Below are positions 14,514 to 20,921 of a stretch of 26,491 nt of DNA, one piece after another. The notes under the pieces were generated by a model that was given only the letters and a program-made list of their open reading frames with translations, ran no database searches and had not been told where the DNA came from. Where the stretch lies: positions 1-26,491 of IMG/VR virus record IMGVR_UViG_3300008954_000236, one strand, 5' to 3'. The first letter of the stretch is position 1; every line of letters starts with the position of its first letter. The DNA is from a virus. Made by a program: the position numbers and the translations under genes.

Positions 14514-14764
14514 TAGTGTAGTGTTCTTGTATTAAAGTCTTTAATGAGATCGTCTGTTTCTTTAGCTTTAAGCCATATTTCTGTTTGAGTCTTTGCCCAT
14601 AATAACGCTTCAAATTCATTTATAAATCCATCTATTGATATTACAACTTTAGTGCCTTTAGTAGATATGTCAGCTTTAAGAAAACTATCTTTAATACTGC
14701 CTACTTTTAATTCCTTTGTATCAGTTGTTTTATTTTGTTTTATGTGTTTCTTTAAATTCTTCAT
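14513..14764 (-). CDS. Unknown small protein, 83 aa
   Basis: I place the start at the ATG at 14764, which has AGGG 6 bases before it; an upstream in-frame start at 14815 lacks one. The protein has a basic start (MKNLKKHIKQNKTTD), a beta segment (TKVVISIDGFINEFEALLWA) and a helical end (TQTEIWLKAKETDDLIKDF). No known motif. It overlaps the upstream 74-aa gene by 35 bases and is coupled to the next gene by TAATG. Confidence 0.65.
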   Translation of the reverse strand: MKNLKKHIKQNKTTDTKELKVGSIKDSFLKADISTKGTKVVISIDGFINEFEALLWAKTQTEIWLKAKETDDLIKDFNTRTLH

Positions 14765-14954
14765 ACGTTGCCCTATAACCTTTAGCCACACTAATATTTT
14801 TAATATCTTTATCATAACATTTTATAATCTTTTCTTGTGCCAGTTCAAACCCATCTGATGTATTGTCTATAATTTTACCTTTATTTCCTAATGGAATTTT
14901 ACCCTTTTTAGGTAATTGCCAGACTCTAATTAAATAAGAATTTTTACTTGCCAT
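14730..14954 (-). CDS. Unknown small protein, 74 aa, with hairpin leader
   Basis: The product begins MASKNSYLIRVWQLPKKGKI and has a helical end (FELAQEKIIKCYDKD ... YEEFKETHKTK). I recognise no family. It starts 8 bases after a strong hairpin (14963-14994), so its translation may be controlled by that structure. No good ribosome site is visible next to the ATG, only a purine run GAAAAAG. It is the first gene after the replication protein. Confidence 0.65.
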   Translation of the reverse strand: MASKNSYLIRVWQLPKKGKIPLGNKGKIIDNTSDGFELAQEKIIKCYDKDIKNISVAKGYRATYEEFKETHKTK

Positions 14955-14962
14955 ACTTTTTC

Positions 14963-14994
14963 GGACAGGTTTCCACTCTCGCTTCCACCTGTCC
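14963..14994 (-). promoter_or_regulatory. GC-rich RNA hairpin in the leader of the 74-aa gene
   Basis: Perfect 8-bp inverted repeat GGACAGGT / ACCTGTCC with a 16-base loop, in the 131-base gap (14955-15085) between the replication gene and the 74-aa gene. On the minus strand the loop is purine-rich (GGAAGCGAGAGTGGAA) and the stem is followed by GAAAAAGT and the ATG, not by a T-run, so it is not a usual terminator in that direction. It could be a protein-binding translational operator. The rest of the gap holds nothing I can name. Confidence 0.5.
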
Positions 14995-15085
14995 TCTTTA
15001 GAAAGGAAAGATGACTAAATTAAAAGGGAGTCCTTTAAAAATTCAGTCAGTAAATACTCTTACTAATATTTTTGATAAAATCAAC

Positions 15086-15874
15086 CTAATCTGATTCTAT
15101 AACTGCATCAGCTTTATATTTATGATGTTTATAATTCTTACCATCTTTCATAAACTGTTCGTAATCACCTTCACTACCTCTATGCGTATATCCTAGCTTT
15201 TTCATACGATCTATCAAATTAGGTTTATTAGTTGTATTTTGTACTTCATCATCTAACCAACATTCCTGATTAAGCCAAGTAGCAGGGTGTTTGGTATAGT
15301 CCTTATTAATGCGATGATGTTGATGATAACGCTGGGCTAATTCTTCTTCTGTTAGCGTTGTTTTAATACCTTTATAAGCCTTTAATGCCTTACCTTTGCC
15401 TTTCCTCATCTTGCTAGGTATTAACTCCCAAAACTTATTAAACTTGGACGTATATATACTTCTTATATTTACTTCTTTACTTATATTTGTTCCGCTTTTA
15501 GGAGTCGTGGTGTACTCAACGCTGTGTCGTTGCTGGACGAAAAATTGATATTCGTCATAGTTTTCAATGGTTATAAACGTAATGCCCTGTTCCACTCTTG
15601 TGTTCAACATTAGACCACTCTTGAATCGTTCAATAACTCTTTTTACCCTACTAATTGGCCATTTAAACTTTGTGGCTAAAAAACGATAACTTGCCATATA
15701 CTCACCACGTTTTATTTTGGTAACAATATTAGTATTTGGAATCCTAATTGTGTCATCTTTGTAACTTGCACCACAAATTAGCCATATCCACGCTTCCCTT
15801 TCAGTAAATGGCTCATCTTTAAACATATTATGCTTAAAAATACCTCTAGCTATTTTAACATAGCCACCATTCAT
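15086..15874 (-). CDS. Replication initiation / replisome organiser protein, O-like
   Basis: A 262-residue protein. The N-terminal half has the pattern of phage replication proteins: YVKIARGIFKHNMFKDEPFT, EREAWIWLICGASYKD, then RGEYMASYRFLATKFKWPIS and a recognition helix RVKRVIERFKSGLML (winged helix at about 56-90). This domain probably binds the origin. A polar linker (about 115-140) leads to a C-terminal part with WELIPSKMRKGKGKALKAYK and HPATWLNQECWLDDE, seen in O/DnaD-like proteins that load helicase. There is no helicase next to it in the window. Lambda O carries the origin inside its gene; I saw no iteron array here. Confidence 0.8.
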   Translation of the reverse strand: MNGGYVKIARGIFKHNMFKDEPFTEREAWIWLICGASYKDDTIRIPNTNIVTKIKRGEYMASYRFLATKFKWPISRVKRVIERFKSGLMLNTRVEQGITFITIENYDEYQFFVQQRHSVEYTTTPKSGTNISKEVNIRSIYTSKFNKFWELIPSKMRKGKGKALKAYKGIKTTLTEEELAQRYHQHHRINKDYTKHPATWLNQECWLDDEVQNTTNKPNLIDRMKKLGYTHRGSEGDYEQFMKDGKNYKHHKYKADAVIESD

Positions 15875-15886
15875 ATTTTATTAGAC

Positions 15887-16165
15887 CTATAAGATATCGT
15901 ACCCATTCAGCTTCTCCCTTGTTTTTTTTAATAATTCTTCCTCTGTTCCATATCTTTTTTCAAACATTAATTTATTGTTATGTATTGAAAATGCTCCTAA
16001 ATGATGATTGTAGCATAAGGGAATCGTATCAAAATGTGAACTCCTACGACCAATTCCTGTACCTATTGGTCTGATATGATGCACTTGTACTTGTGGACTA
16101 TCACAAATAATGCAGTTTAAAGAAGCTACTCTTTTAAGATGTGCTATTTCCTTCTGCGTTTTCAT
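15887..16165 (-). CDS. HNH nuclease of Ref / DUF968 type
   Basis: A 92-residue nuclease with C18-x2-C21 (CIICDSPQ), HH at 29-30 (VQVHHIRP), the glycine- and arginine-rich turn GTGIGRRSSHFDTIPLC and H54/H55 (CYNHHLGA), followed by a helix KRYGTEEELLKKTREKL. This is the arrangement of the RecA-dependent Ref nuclease of phage P1 and related DUF968 proteins, which cut DNA at D-loops. It lies in the replication/recombination block, consistent with a role in recombination. It starts after AAGGA and overlaps the XRE gene by 32 bases. Confidence 0.8.
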   Translation of the reverse strand: MKTQKEIAHLKRVASLNCIICDSPQVQVHHIRPIGTGIGRRSSHFDTIPLCYNHHLGAFSIHNNKLMFEKRYGTEEELLKKTREKLNGYDIL

Positions 16166-16457
16166 CTTTTCTTTCCTTACGATTATACTTATTAATTAAG
16201 AAACCAATTTTACATTCAGGAATTTTTAAAGCTAATCTTAATGGCTCTAATCTAAATGTACTAATAGAATTAACTCCTTTTTCATACTTCTGAACTTGTT
16301 GAAATGTGACGTTCATCACATTAGCAATATCAGTTTGAGTTAGTTTAATTTGCCTTCTTCTTCTTTTCATTTTTTTACCTAAAAAGATTCTACGTTTTAT
16401 ATCTTCTTCTAGGTAAACATTTCTTGTGCCTTTAGGTCGTCCTAGTTGCTTAAACAT
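16134..16457 (-). CDS. XRE-family transcription regulator
   Basis: A 107-residue DNA-binding protein. The helix-turn-helix covers about residues 28-80 with the core LTQTDIANVMNVTFQQVQKY then EKGVNSIS, a clear Cro/CI-type pattern. The N-terminus has QLGRPKGTRN, resembling an AT-hook core, and a basic run KKMKRRRRQIK. There is no protease-linked C-terminal domain, so it is a small repressor or activator, not a full CI. It is in the middle of the early operon, preceded by a strong ribosome site (AAAGGAGATAAGTAATG), so it may time the switch from early to late expression. Confidence 0.85.
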   Translation of the reverse strand: MFKQLGRPKGTRNVYLEEDIKRRIFLGKKMKRRRRQIKLTQTDIANVMNVTFQQVQKYEKGVNSISTFRLEPLRLALKIPECKIGFLINKYNRKERKDENAEGNSTS

Positions 16458-16669
16458 TACTTATCTCCTTTCTGTGATTGATAAAAAGCAAAAGTCTTTT
16501 TTACTTTTTCTGGTAATAGTTTAAATAAGCGTTTCCAACACTCCTTACAATAAGCGTGGTCGTCCCAAGCAGAACTACCACTACTAAACCATATGAGTTT
16601 AGATTGTTCTTTTAAACATCTGCTACAATTCATAGCTAGATATTTATTTTTTGTTACTTTTTTAACCAT
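16457..16669 (-). CDS. Four-cysteine zinc-ribbon protein, 70 aa
   Basis: Seventy residues from the ATG at 16669. It contains CSRC near residues 15-18 and CKEC near 41-44, spaced to form a zinc ribbon, with the polar turn WFSSGSSAWDDHAYCKECW between. The tail KLLPEKVKKTFAFYQSQKGDK is helical and basic. A longer frame runs upstream but covers the well-supported 107-aa gene in another frame, so I use this start. Its last codons (CAG AAA GGA GAT AAG TAA) form the ribosome site of the XRE gene. Probably a nucleic-acid or protein adaptor. Confidence 0.65.
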   Translation of the reverse strand: MVKKVTKNKYLAMNCSRCLKEQSKLIWFSSGSSAWDDHAYCKECWKRLFKLLPEKVKKTFAFYQSQKGDK

Positions 16670-16985
16670 AATAACGACTGAATACTCTATCAAGTAAAGC
16701 AGATAACAATGTTGATCGTTCTCCAGATGAATCTTTGAAATATTTTTTGGCGTTTTCTTTAATTTCAACAACATTATCAACTTGCATATTTGCATAAGAG
16801 CATACAGATTTAATTTCATCTTGATTATTAAACCAGCTTTCAGCTTCGTAAATGATTCTGTGCCGAGTTGCCAAGCGGTTGTTAAATTTACTGTCCTCAA
16901 AAATACCACAGCAATCGAGTATGGCTCGTTTAATAACTGCTCTCCATAATTTAAGTTCTGGCGATAATTCTGTATTTGATAACAA
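16662..16985 (-). CDS. Conserved phage protein of unknown role, 107 aa
   Basis: The product begins LSNTELSPELKLWRAVIKRA and has ESWFNNQDEIKSVCSYANMQ VDNVVEIKE in its middle. This follows the widespread phage pattern 'ELrlW.avl..AI.D....' plus 'A..Wf.s.d...vC..A.ld...v', found in many phage replication and late-control blocks without a known function. The likely start is TTG at 16985, 6 bases after GGA of the previous stop region; no in-frame ATG is near the N-terminus. It contains a CC pair (LDCCGIF). It overlaps the zinc-ribbon gene by 8 bases. Confidence 0.7.
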   Translation of the reverse strand: MLSNTELSPELKLWRAVIKRAILDCCGIFEDSKFNNRLATRHRIIYEAESWFNNQDEIKSVCSYANMQVDNVVEIKENAKKYFKDSSGERSTLLSALLDRVFSRYYG

Positions 16986-16988
16986 CCT

Positions 16989-17261
16989 TTATCCATTTTC
17001 TGCCCCCTTAAATAAATTACCTTGCTTTCTATCTTCTGGTGTCCACAAAAAATCGTGAAGTCCATAAGTACCACCATATTTACTCTTAATATATAAACTA
17101 GGTTTAGTTTGCAAAAGTTTTTTTAGTACATCAGTAGATAATCGCATAGAATCGCTTTTATACTTAACTAATAGACCACCTCTATCTATACCAATCTTTA
17201 TCCAATTACTTCTTAAACTAGCGTGTCCATTCCATAGTTTTTTAATTGTTACATCAATCAT
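16989..17261 (-). CDS. Unknown protein, 90 aa
   Basis: Starts at the ATG at 17261, which overlaps the TAA of the exonuclease gene (TAATG). The protein begins MIDVTIKKLWNGHASLRSNW, a beta-rich pattern, and continues IKIGIDRGGLLVKYKSDSM, then a helix (LSTDVLKKLLQ) and the end YGLHDFLWTPEDRKQGNLF. No known motif. A partner role for the exonuclease is possible because the two are translationally coupled. Confidence 0.7.
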   Translation of the reverse strand: MIDVTIKKLWNGHASLRSNWIKIGIDRGGLLVKYKSDSMRLSTDVLKKLLQTKPSLYIKSKYGGTYGLHDFLWTPEDRKQGNLFKGAENG

Positions 17262-18025
17262 TAAAAACCCCATATATCCTTTCTAGCTTTTAATTTAGTT
17301 TCATCGTTCCATTTCCAATCATCTGGATTAGGCGTGATGAGTCTTTTAAAATCATCTTTAGAGTTAGCTAAACTACAAAGATAATTCATATTCTCAATCG
17401 CTTGATGAATCAGTAAAGGAATCTTAACATTATCTTCATCTGTTAATTCATATTCCTGTACTTCTTCTTTTGTTTTGAGAACTTTAACATAGAACAGCTT
17501 GTTAGGTTTGTTAGTAGCTGTCTTATAAATGTGTTGTGCTATCTTATGACCTGTTGATACGTTGATTTTTTTTGTTGTTTTTAAATCTAATATCAATGGA
17601 GAGCCATCAGGTAATTCAAAATCAAAATCAGTATAACCTATAATGTCAATACCTTTATAGTTATAACCTATCTTATTTTGATAACCTGTAATCTTACCAA
17701 ATTTAGATAAATGTTTAGGTAGTATCTTAATTGCTTTTTCAACAAACTCTTTTTCTTTTAAATATTCTTCTTCAGGTACTTTCATTTCTTTACAAGTTTC
17801 AGCAAAGAAATATGTTTGTTCTTCTAGTGCTTTTTCTACTGATACTCCATTTCCTAGAATATGAAATAATGCTTTTTCAATATACTTACCTCTTTCTGCG
17901 GCCGCACTACTAGGAAAAGGTAATTTATAAATATAATTAATAACCCATTCTGCTGAATTGGTTATAAATGTATTAATGTTACTTGCTGAAATATGTTTGA
18001 TTTTATGTTTTCTAAATGCTTCCAT
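17261..18025 (-). CDS. PD-(D/E)XK exonuclease, RecB/Cas4-like
   Basis: A 254-residue nuclease. Key parts are ISASNINTFI at 12-21, the helix AAERGKYIEKALF with E50, the metal site D133 in IIGYTDFDFELPDGS, D147-x-K149 in LILDLKTT, and the QxxxY-like AQHIYKTA helix at about 163-170. There is no cysteine cluster, so it is not a standard iron-sulfur Cas4. It would process DNA ends during phage replication and recombination. An annealase-like gene lies two genes upstream, so the two could act like lambda Exo and Beta. It is coupled by TAATG to the genes on both sides. Confidence 0.85.
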   Translation of the reverse strand: MEAFRKHKIKHISASNINTFITNSAEWVINYIYKLPFPSSAAAERGKYIEKALFHILGNGVSVEKALEEQTYFFAETCKEMKVPEEEYLKEKEFVEKAIKILPKHLSKFGKITGYQNKIGYNYKGIDIIGYTDFDFELPDGSPLILDLKTTKKINVSTGHKIAQHIYKTATNKPNKLFYVKVLKTKEEVQEYELTDEDNVKIPLLIHQAIENMNYLCSLANSKDDFKRLITPNPDDWKWNDETKLKARKDIWGF

Positions 18026-18189
18026 TATAATTCCCCCTTTTCTCTTGCGTCTTTAATAAATTTCTTCATCATCTGTTCCTCTACTTTCTTTTTTGTTTCT
18101 AAAGATAAACCCATTCTATCTGTTTTAATTCTAGGCAGTTTTTTACGACCGCCTAGAATCTTCTTCTTTTTTTTAAGATAAAATATCAT
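18025..18189 (-). CDS. Basic small protein, 54 aa
   Basis: This frame fills the space between the 100-aa gene and the exonuclease. From the ATG at 18189 it reads MIFYLKKKKKILGGRKKLPR and then a helix ETKKKVEEQMMKKFIKDARE, ending in TAA that overlaps the exonuclease ATG. It overlaps the upstream gene by 17 bases. An ATG at the GLSLETKKK segment would give a 30-residue form. The ribosome site is weak (AAAAAGATAA). The shared stop/start with the exonuclease supports it. It includes a 9-bp inverted repeat (18128-18159). Function unknown. Confidence 0.55.
   Translation of the reverse strand: MIFYLKKKKKILGGRKKLPRIKTDRMGLSLETKKKVEEQMMKKFIKDAREKGEL
18128..18159. repeat. Perfect 9-bp inverted repeat inside a small gene
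   Basis: ATTCTAGGC (18128-18136) and GCCTAGAAT (18151-18159) with a 14-base spacer. On the plus strand it is followed by CTTCTTCTTTTTTTT (18160-18174), the shape of a terminator for plus-strand transcripts, although I find no plus-strand gene upstream. On the minus strand no T-run follows. Confidence 0.5.
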
Positions 18190-18475
18190 CTAAATTATCT
18201 TTTTGCTCTGGCACTTTTTTAGGCATATCAACTACATTTTGCTTTACGCCTAACGCTTCTTTATTACCAGAGAAAATGACTTTTCCTTTTTTTGTCTTAT
18301 TCTTCCACAGACTTACGCTAGACAACATCATATCTTTATCAGTAGCATAACCATATAAAGATGGTTTATTGTCCCCAGATGTTTTATTTTCATTAACATA
18401 TAAAACAATCTTATTAGGCCCTTTTGGGCCATAAGACTGGGCAGCAGCTATAACATCAGCTTTATTAAACGCCAT
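18173..18475 (-). CDS. Unknown protein, 100 aa, acidic C-terminal tail
   Basis: The N-terminal 70 residues are beta-rich (NKIVLYVNENKTSGDNKPSL, then YATDKDMMLSSVSLWKNKTK and KGKVIFSGNKEALG). A flexible linker rich in K, V and P follows, with an acidic and hydrophobic end DNLDDILS. This layout of a compact domain plus acidic tip is like that of single-stranded DNA-binding proteins, and it lies between annealase-like and exonuclease genes, but I do not see a clear OB-fold. So I give no name. The ATG overlaps the upstream TAA (TAATG) after AAGGAGATAAAC. Confidence 0.7.
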   Translation of the reverse strand: MAFNKADVIAAAQSYGPKGPNKIVLYVNENKTSGDNKPSLYGYATDKDMMLSSVSLWKNKTKKGKVIFSGNKEALGVKQNVVDMPKKVPEQKDNLDDILS

Positions 18476-18978
18476 TAGTTTATCTCCTTGTCTATTTGCT
18501 CGTTCATATCTAAATGTCCAACTTCTGGAGTTATTTCATCTGCTGTTGCAACAACATTTCCAACTGCAAATAAACTTTTTAAACAACGTCCCCAAGCGGC
18601 AGTTTGACAACATTCAACTGCTCTAGCTAATTGAACATTTCTTGAAGTATGGTCTTTTCTTCGTTCAGCTAATCCTGAAGAAACGAAGAATCCAGACTTG
18701 TGATATAAAGACGCTTCAATTACGACTCGATGTTCGCAATCGTGTTTTATATCTGTTTTAAGCACAAGAGAGTGAGCAAATTTATCTCTCAATACTTTCA
18801 TTAAAGTTGCGACAGTTAAATATCGCTTACCTTTAATATTTACCCAAGACATACCTTCTTCTTTATCATCAGCTAATATATCTAGGAGTTCCTTTCTTCC
18901 TTGATTGATAAACTCACGAATCAAATCATCACGCATACGATCCGCAGTTACATCAATTACTTTTACACTATCAGTCAT
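18475..18978 (-). CDS. Single-strand annealing protein candidate (Erf/Sak-like)
   Basis: A 167-residue protein. The C-terminal half has LARAVECCQTAAWGRCLKSL then FAVGNVVATADEITPE, which follows the pattern 'a.a.e.AqT.A.gRaL...G.....iAsadE' of phage annealases such as Erf and Sak relatives. The N-terminal half is beta-rich (YLTVATLMKVLRDKF, VLKTDIKHDCEHRVVIEASL) with a positively charged loop (GLAERRKDHTSRN) suited to DNA binding. The nearby PD-(D/E)XK exonuclease supports a recombination role. I did not test the fold; a general ssDNA-binding accessory protein is also possible. Confidence 0.55.
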   Translation of the reverse strand: MTDSVKVIDVTADRMRDDLIREFINQGRKELLDILADDKEEGMSWVNIKGKRYLTVATLMKVLRDKFAHSLVLKTDIKHDCEHRVVIEASLYHKSGFFVSSGLAERRKDHTSRNVQLARAVECCQTAAWGRCLKSLFAVGNVVATADEITPEVGHLDMNEQIDKEIN

Positions 18979-18979
18979 A

Positions 18980-19225
18980 TTAATTACCCATCGTGTAAGT
19001 GTTTAAGACATTATGACCACGACCATTTAAGCAACGTGATAATAATTCTCTATCATACCAAGCGGCATAGAACGCATTAAATTCCTCTTTAATAAGTAAT
19101 CTACAATGCTGTCTATCTTCTTGGAATGAGTTAGCATCTTTACTTGCTTTTAAATCAGCGATTGGATCATAACTTGCACAGCTAACTAAAAACAAAGTAG
19201 AGAATAAAAGTATTATTTTATTCAT
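18980..19225 (-). CDS. Small lipoprotein, 81 aa
   Basis: The start MNKIILLFSTLFLVSCASYD is a lipoprotein signal with lipobox LVSC and Cys16 as the acylated residue. The mature part of about 66 residues is helical and polar, with two more cysteines (QHCRLLI and LSRCLNGRGHN), which may form a disulfide in the periplasm. Encoded in the early/recombination block, it may act at the cell envelope soon after infection, for example in superinfection exclusion; this is inference from place and signal. Good ribosome site AAAGGA before the ATG. Confidence 0.75.
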   Translation of the reverse strand: MNKIILLFSTLFLVSCASYDPIADLKASKDANSFQEDRQHCRLLIKEEFNAFYAAWYDRELLSRCLNGRGHNVLNTYTMGN

Positions 19226-19350
19226 AACACTATCCTTTCTAGGTGCTGTACTAAATTAAAATGTAAGTGTGGAACTTTAATACAGCACCATTTTATGTTT
19301 AAAAAATGTTCCATTTTCACTATCCTTGAGTAACGCAACAAGAATTTCAT
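19222..19350 (-). CDS. Small protein, 42 aa
   Basis: Starts at the ATG at 19350 with an excellent ribosome site (AAGGAG, 5 bases before it). It overlaps the previous TGA and its own TGA overlaps the lipoprotein ATG, so it is coupled on both sides. The product begins MKFLLRYSRIVKMEHFLNIK and has a CC pair (WCCIKVPHL). An internal ATG at 19314 also has a good ribosome site (AAGGATAGTG). The 3' part contains the 9-bp inverted repeat at 19242-19289. Possibly a leader peptide for the lipoprotein instead of a functional protein. Confidence 0.55.
   Translation of the reverse strand: MKFLLRYSRIVKMEHFLNIKWCCIKVPHLHFNLVQHLERIVL
19242..19289. repeat. 9-bp inverted repeat ahead of the lipoprotein gene
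   Basis: GGTGCTGTA (19242-19250) and TACAGCACC (19281-19289) are perfect complements around a 30-base spacer that has a second partial stem TTAAA / TTTAA. The structure ends 16 bases before the lipoprotein start (19225), just ahead of its ribosome site. It could control translation or mRNA stability. Confidence 0.5.
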
Positions 19351-19640
19351 TTAATCTCCTTATTATTTTCAAAATAATGTTTAGTATTAATATTAGCAAC
19401 ATTATTAATAAAGGGTGCAAAACACATTTTCCTATTAGTGCTATCAAATCTAGTGTAATTAGTTCCTGAAAAACGAGTAAAAAAATATCTTTTTACTATT
19501 ATTCCATTTTCTTCTTCATCTTCCCAAATTATAATAGCTGTTCCAAATTTTGCTTTAGAGAATCTTGTTTTTTTAACTATTCCATCTACTTTAATAATGT
19601 ATTTTTGTTTTTCTCCTGTTAAATATTCTCCCTTTTTCAT
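19347..19640 (-). CDS. Unknown early protein, 97 aa
   Basis: The product starts MKKGEYLTGEKQKYIIKVDG and is beta-rich, basic and aromatic (AIIIWEDEEENGIIVKRYFF, then TRFDSTNRKMCFAPFINN). No motif I know. Its ATG is in copy 1 of the repeated 17-base junction, so it is one of the cassette-like early genes. Its last codons (AAT AAG GAG ATT AAA TGA) provide the ribosome site for the 42-aa gene. Confidence 0.7.
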   Translation of the reverse strand: MKKGEYLTGEKQKYIIKVDGIVKKTRFSKAKFGTAIIIWEDEEENGIIVKRYFFTRFSGTNYTRFDSTNRKMCFAPFINNVANINTKHYFENNKEIK

Positions 19641-19654
19641 TACTGATTCTCCTT
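19638..19654 (-). repeat. Junction repeat, copy 1 (AAGGAGAATCAGTAATG)
   Basis: First of four identical 17-base copies on the minus strand. It carries the ribosome site AAGGAG, the stop TAA of the papain-like gene and the ATG of the 97-aa gene, and encodes the upstream C-terminus KENQ. Confidence 0.9.
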
Positions 19655-20245
19655 AATGTAATATCCATAAACACATCTAGTTCCACTTCTTGAACAATTA
19701 TAAGTGTCATTAATAACTCCATCTATTACTGATGTTATATGTTTTGAAACTCTTACAATTAATTTTCCTTGTGGTAATTCATTTTTTCTTAAATGAACTT
19801 TACAACCTTGACCAATTTTCATTGTAGGAATCCATTTAAAACCAAGTTTTTTAATATATGAATCATACACATCTTTATAAACTCCATTTCTAGGAGAATC
19901 GTCTTTAGGTTTAGCAATTTTAGAATGTTTGGAATTGCTATTTAATCTCCAATTTGTAGTAAGTGTGTAAAGATCATTATAAACTTTTTGATATGGTAAT
20001 CCTGACGCAATACTTATTGATCTAGTAACGCAATCTCCAGTAGTTCCTTTATAACCTGCTTTTTCTCGACCACCATCGTTATTTAAAAAATCTAAATCAA
20101 ACCAAGATTCAACACAAAAATCTCCGCCCTTTAATAGTTTTTGTTTTTCTAATTCAAAGTATTTTTTATAAGATAATCTTCTTCCATAATTTCCACCTTT
20201 ACAATGTAAAGTCGAACATCTTTTACCTTTAATTATTTTTTCCAT
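19640..20245 (-). CDS. Papain-like cysteine protease candidate
   Basis: A 201-residue protein with the likely catalytic Cys72 at the start of a helix (TTGDCVTRSISIASGLPYQ), His169 in LIVRVSKHITSVIDG and a following Asp180 in VINDTYN, then CVYGYYI. This 'GDC..RA..IA.G..Y..vy' plus 'kH...v.dG...Dt' pattern is common in phage proteins with a papain-like fold and mostly no known substrate. An extra N-terminal segment has CSTLHCKGG, possibly a metal or disulfide site. As an early gene it may cut a host protein or work as an isopeptidase; this is inference. It ends in the shared KENQ tail. Confidence 0.65.
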   Translation of the reverse strand: MEKIIKGKRCSTLHCKGGNYGRRLSYKKYFELEKQKLLKGGDFCVESWFDLDFLNNDGGREKAGYKGTTGDCVTRSISIASGLPYQKVYNDLYTLTTNWRLNSNSKHSKIAKPKDDSPRNGVYKDVYDSYIKKLGFKWIPTMKIGQGCKVHLRKNELPQGKLIVRVSKHITSVIDGVINDTYNCSRSGTRCVYGYYIKENQ

Positions 20246-20259
20246 TACTGATTCTCCTT
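20243..20259 (-). repeat. Junction repeat, copy 2 (AAGGAGAATCAGTAATG)
   Basis: Identical to copy 1. It joins the stop of the 220-aa gene and the start of the papain-like gene and again encodes the upstream KENQ tail. Confidence 0.9.
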
Positions 20260-20907
20260 TATTTTTGGTCTTGCTATTACAGTTACAGGCATACCAATAT
20301 TAGTTTTACAATCTACATCTTTAATATCTGTAGTGTGTTGTTTAATTGTAGCTTTAACAGTAATTTTATCTCCAACTTTATAGATTTCTCTATCTCTTAT
20401 TGAATCATTTTCGGTTTTATATTTTTCTACAAATGCTTTAGATGCACCAAAATAAATAAGTTTATTATTATTTTTATCAGTAAATTTATGGCAATAACCA
20501 CATATAGCACGATCAGAAAATTCAGTATAAATTGGGTAAGTAAATATTTCTGTAATAGTAAGTTCTAAATCTAATTTATCTCCAACATTACCAATATGAG
20601 AAAATTTAGAGTATTTATCTTGAATAGTTTTTTTGTGTTTTTCATATTCTAATTTTGCTAAATAATCTTGATGATTTATAATATGTTGATCTTGTTGTTT
20701 TGGTATTGAAGTGTATCTTTCCCAAGAATTTCTATACCAAATATTTATAGGAACATCAAAACCAACATAATTTTTAGCTTTAATTTTTGCTTCTTTTAAA
20801 TCAGTTGATAATTTTGAAATATAAGTTTTACCATCATTTAAAATATAAAAGATTCCTTCTGCACCTTTTGAGATATGATAGCCAGATGGTATATTATCTA
20901 TAAACAT
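20245..20907 (-). CDS. Unknown early protein, 220 aa, possible OB-fold half
   Basis: Residues 1-95 are a mixed domain (MFIDNIPSGYHISKGAEGIF, then IWYRNSWERYTSIPKQQDQ). The second half looks like a beta barrel: HIGNVGDKLDLELTITEIF, then ICGYCHKFTDKNNNKLIYFG, VGDKITVKATIKQHTTDI. The pattern 'G....l.l.v.....f....D..gn.l.yF......Gd.i.v.atik.H' resembles phage proteins with an OB-like nucleic-acid-binding fold. CGYCH could bind a metal. The family has no name I can give. Shared KENQ tail. Confidence 0.65.
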   Translation of the reverse strand: MFIDNIPSGYHISKGAEGIFYILNDGKTYISKLSTDLKEAKIKAKNYVGFDVPINIWYRNSWERYTSIPKQQDQHIINHQDYLAKLEYEKHKKTIQDKYSKFSHIGNVGDKLDLELTITEIFTYPIYTEFSDRAICGYCHKFTDKNNNKLIYFGASKAFVEKYKTENDSIRDREIYKVGDKITVKATIKQHTTDIKDVDCKTNIGMPVTVIARPKIKENQ

Positions 20908-20921
20908 TACTGATTCTCCTT
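20905..20921 (-). repeat. Junction repeat, copy 3 (AAGGAGAATCAGTAATG)
   Basis: Identical to the other copies. It joins the stop of the 121-aa gene and the start of the 220-aa gene, with ATTAAGG directly upstream as in copy 1. Confidence 0.9.

Noticed and set aside
9105-15086. A cos site or origin iterons near the terminase or O-like gene
   Set aside because: I looked for GC-rich or repeated elements there and found none that I could support.
15011-15094. 27-codon plus-strand frame with a good AGGAAAG ribosome site before ATG
   Set aside because: It would be the only plus-strand gene, runs into the end of the replication gene, and I find no convincing plus-strand promoter close to it.
16670-17077. 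Upstream part of the 206-codon frame that contains the zinc-ribbon gene
   Set aside because: It covers the 107-aa and part of the 90-aa genes in another frame. Only the last 70 codons show a sensible protein.
1905-17905. GCGGCCGC (NotI) sites near 1908 and 17898
   Set aside because: Two isolated 8-mers inside coding genes, both coding for Ala-Ala-type residues in frame; no other sign of cloning or function.
18165-18190. A +1 frameshift at TCT TAA fusing the 100-aa and 54-aa proteins
   Set aside because: The A8 run comes after the stop codon, the P-site codon slips poorly, and an ordinary ATG for the 54-aa gene exists at 18189.
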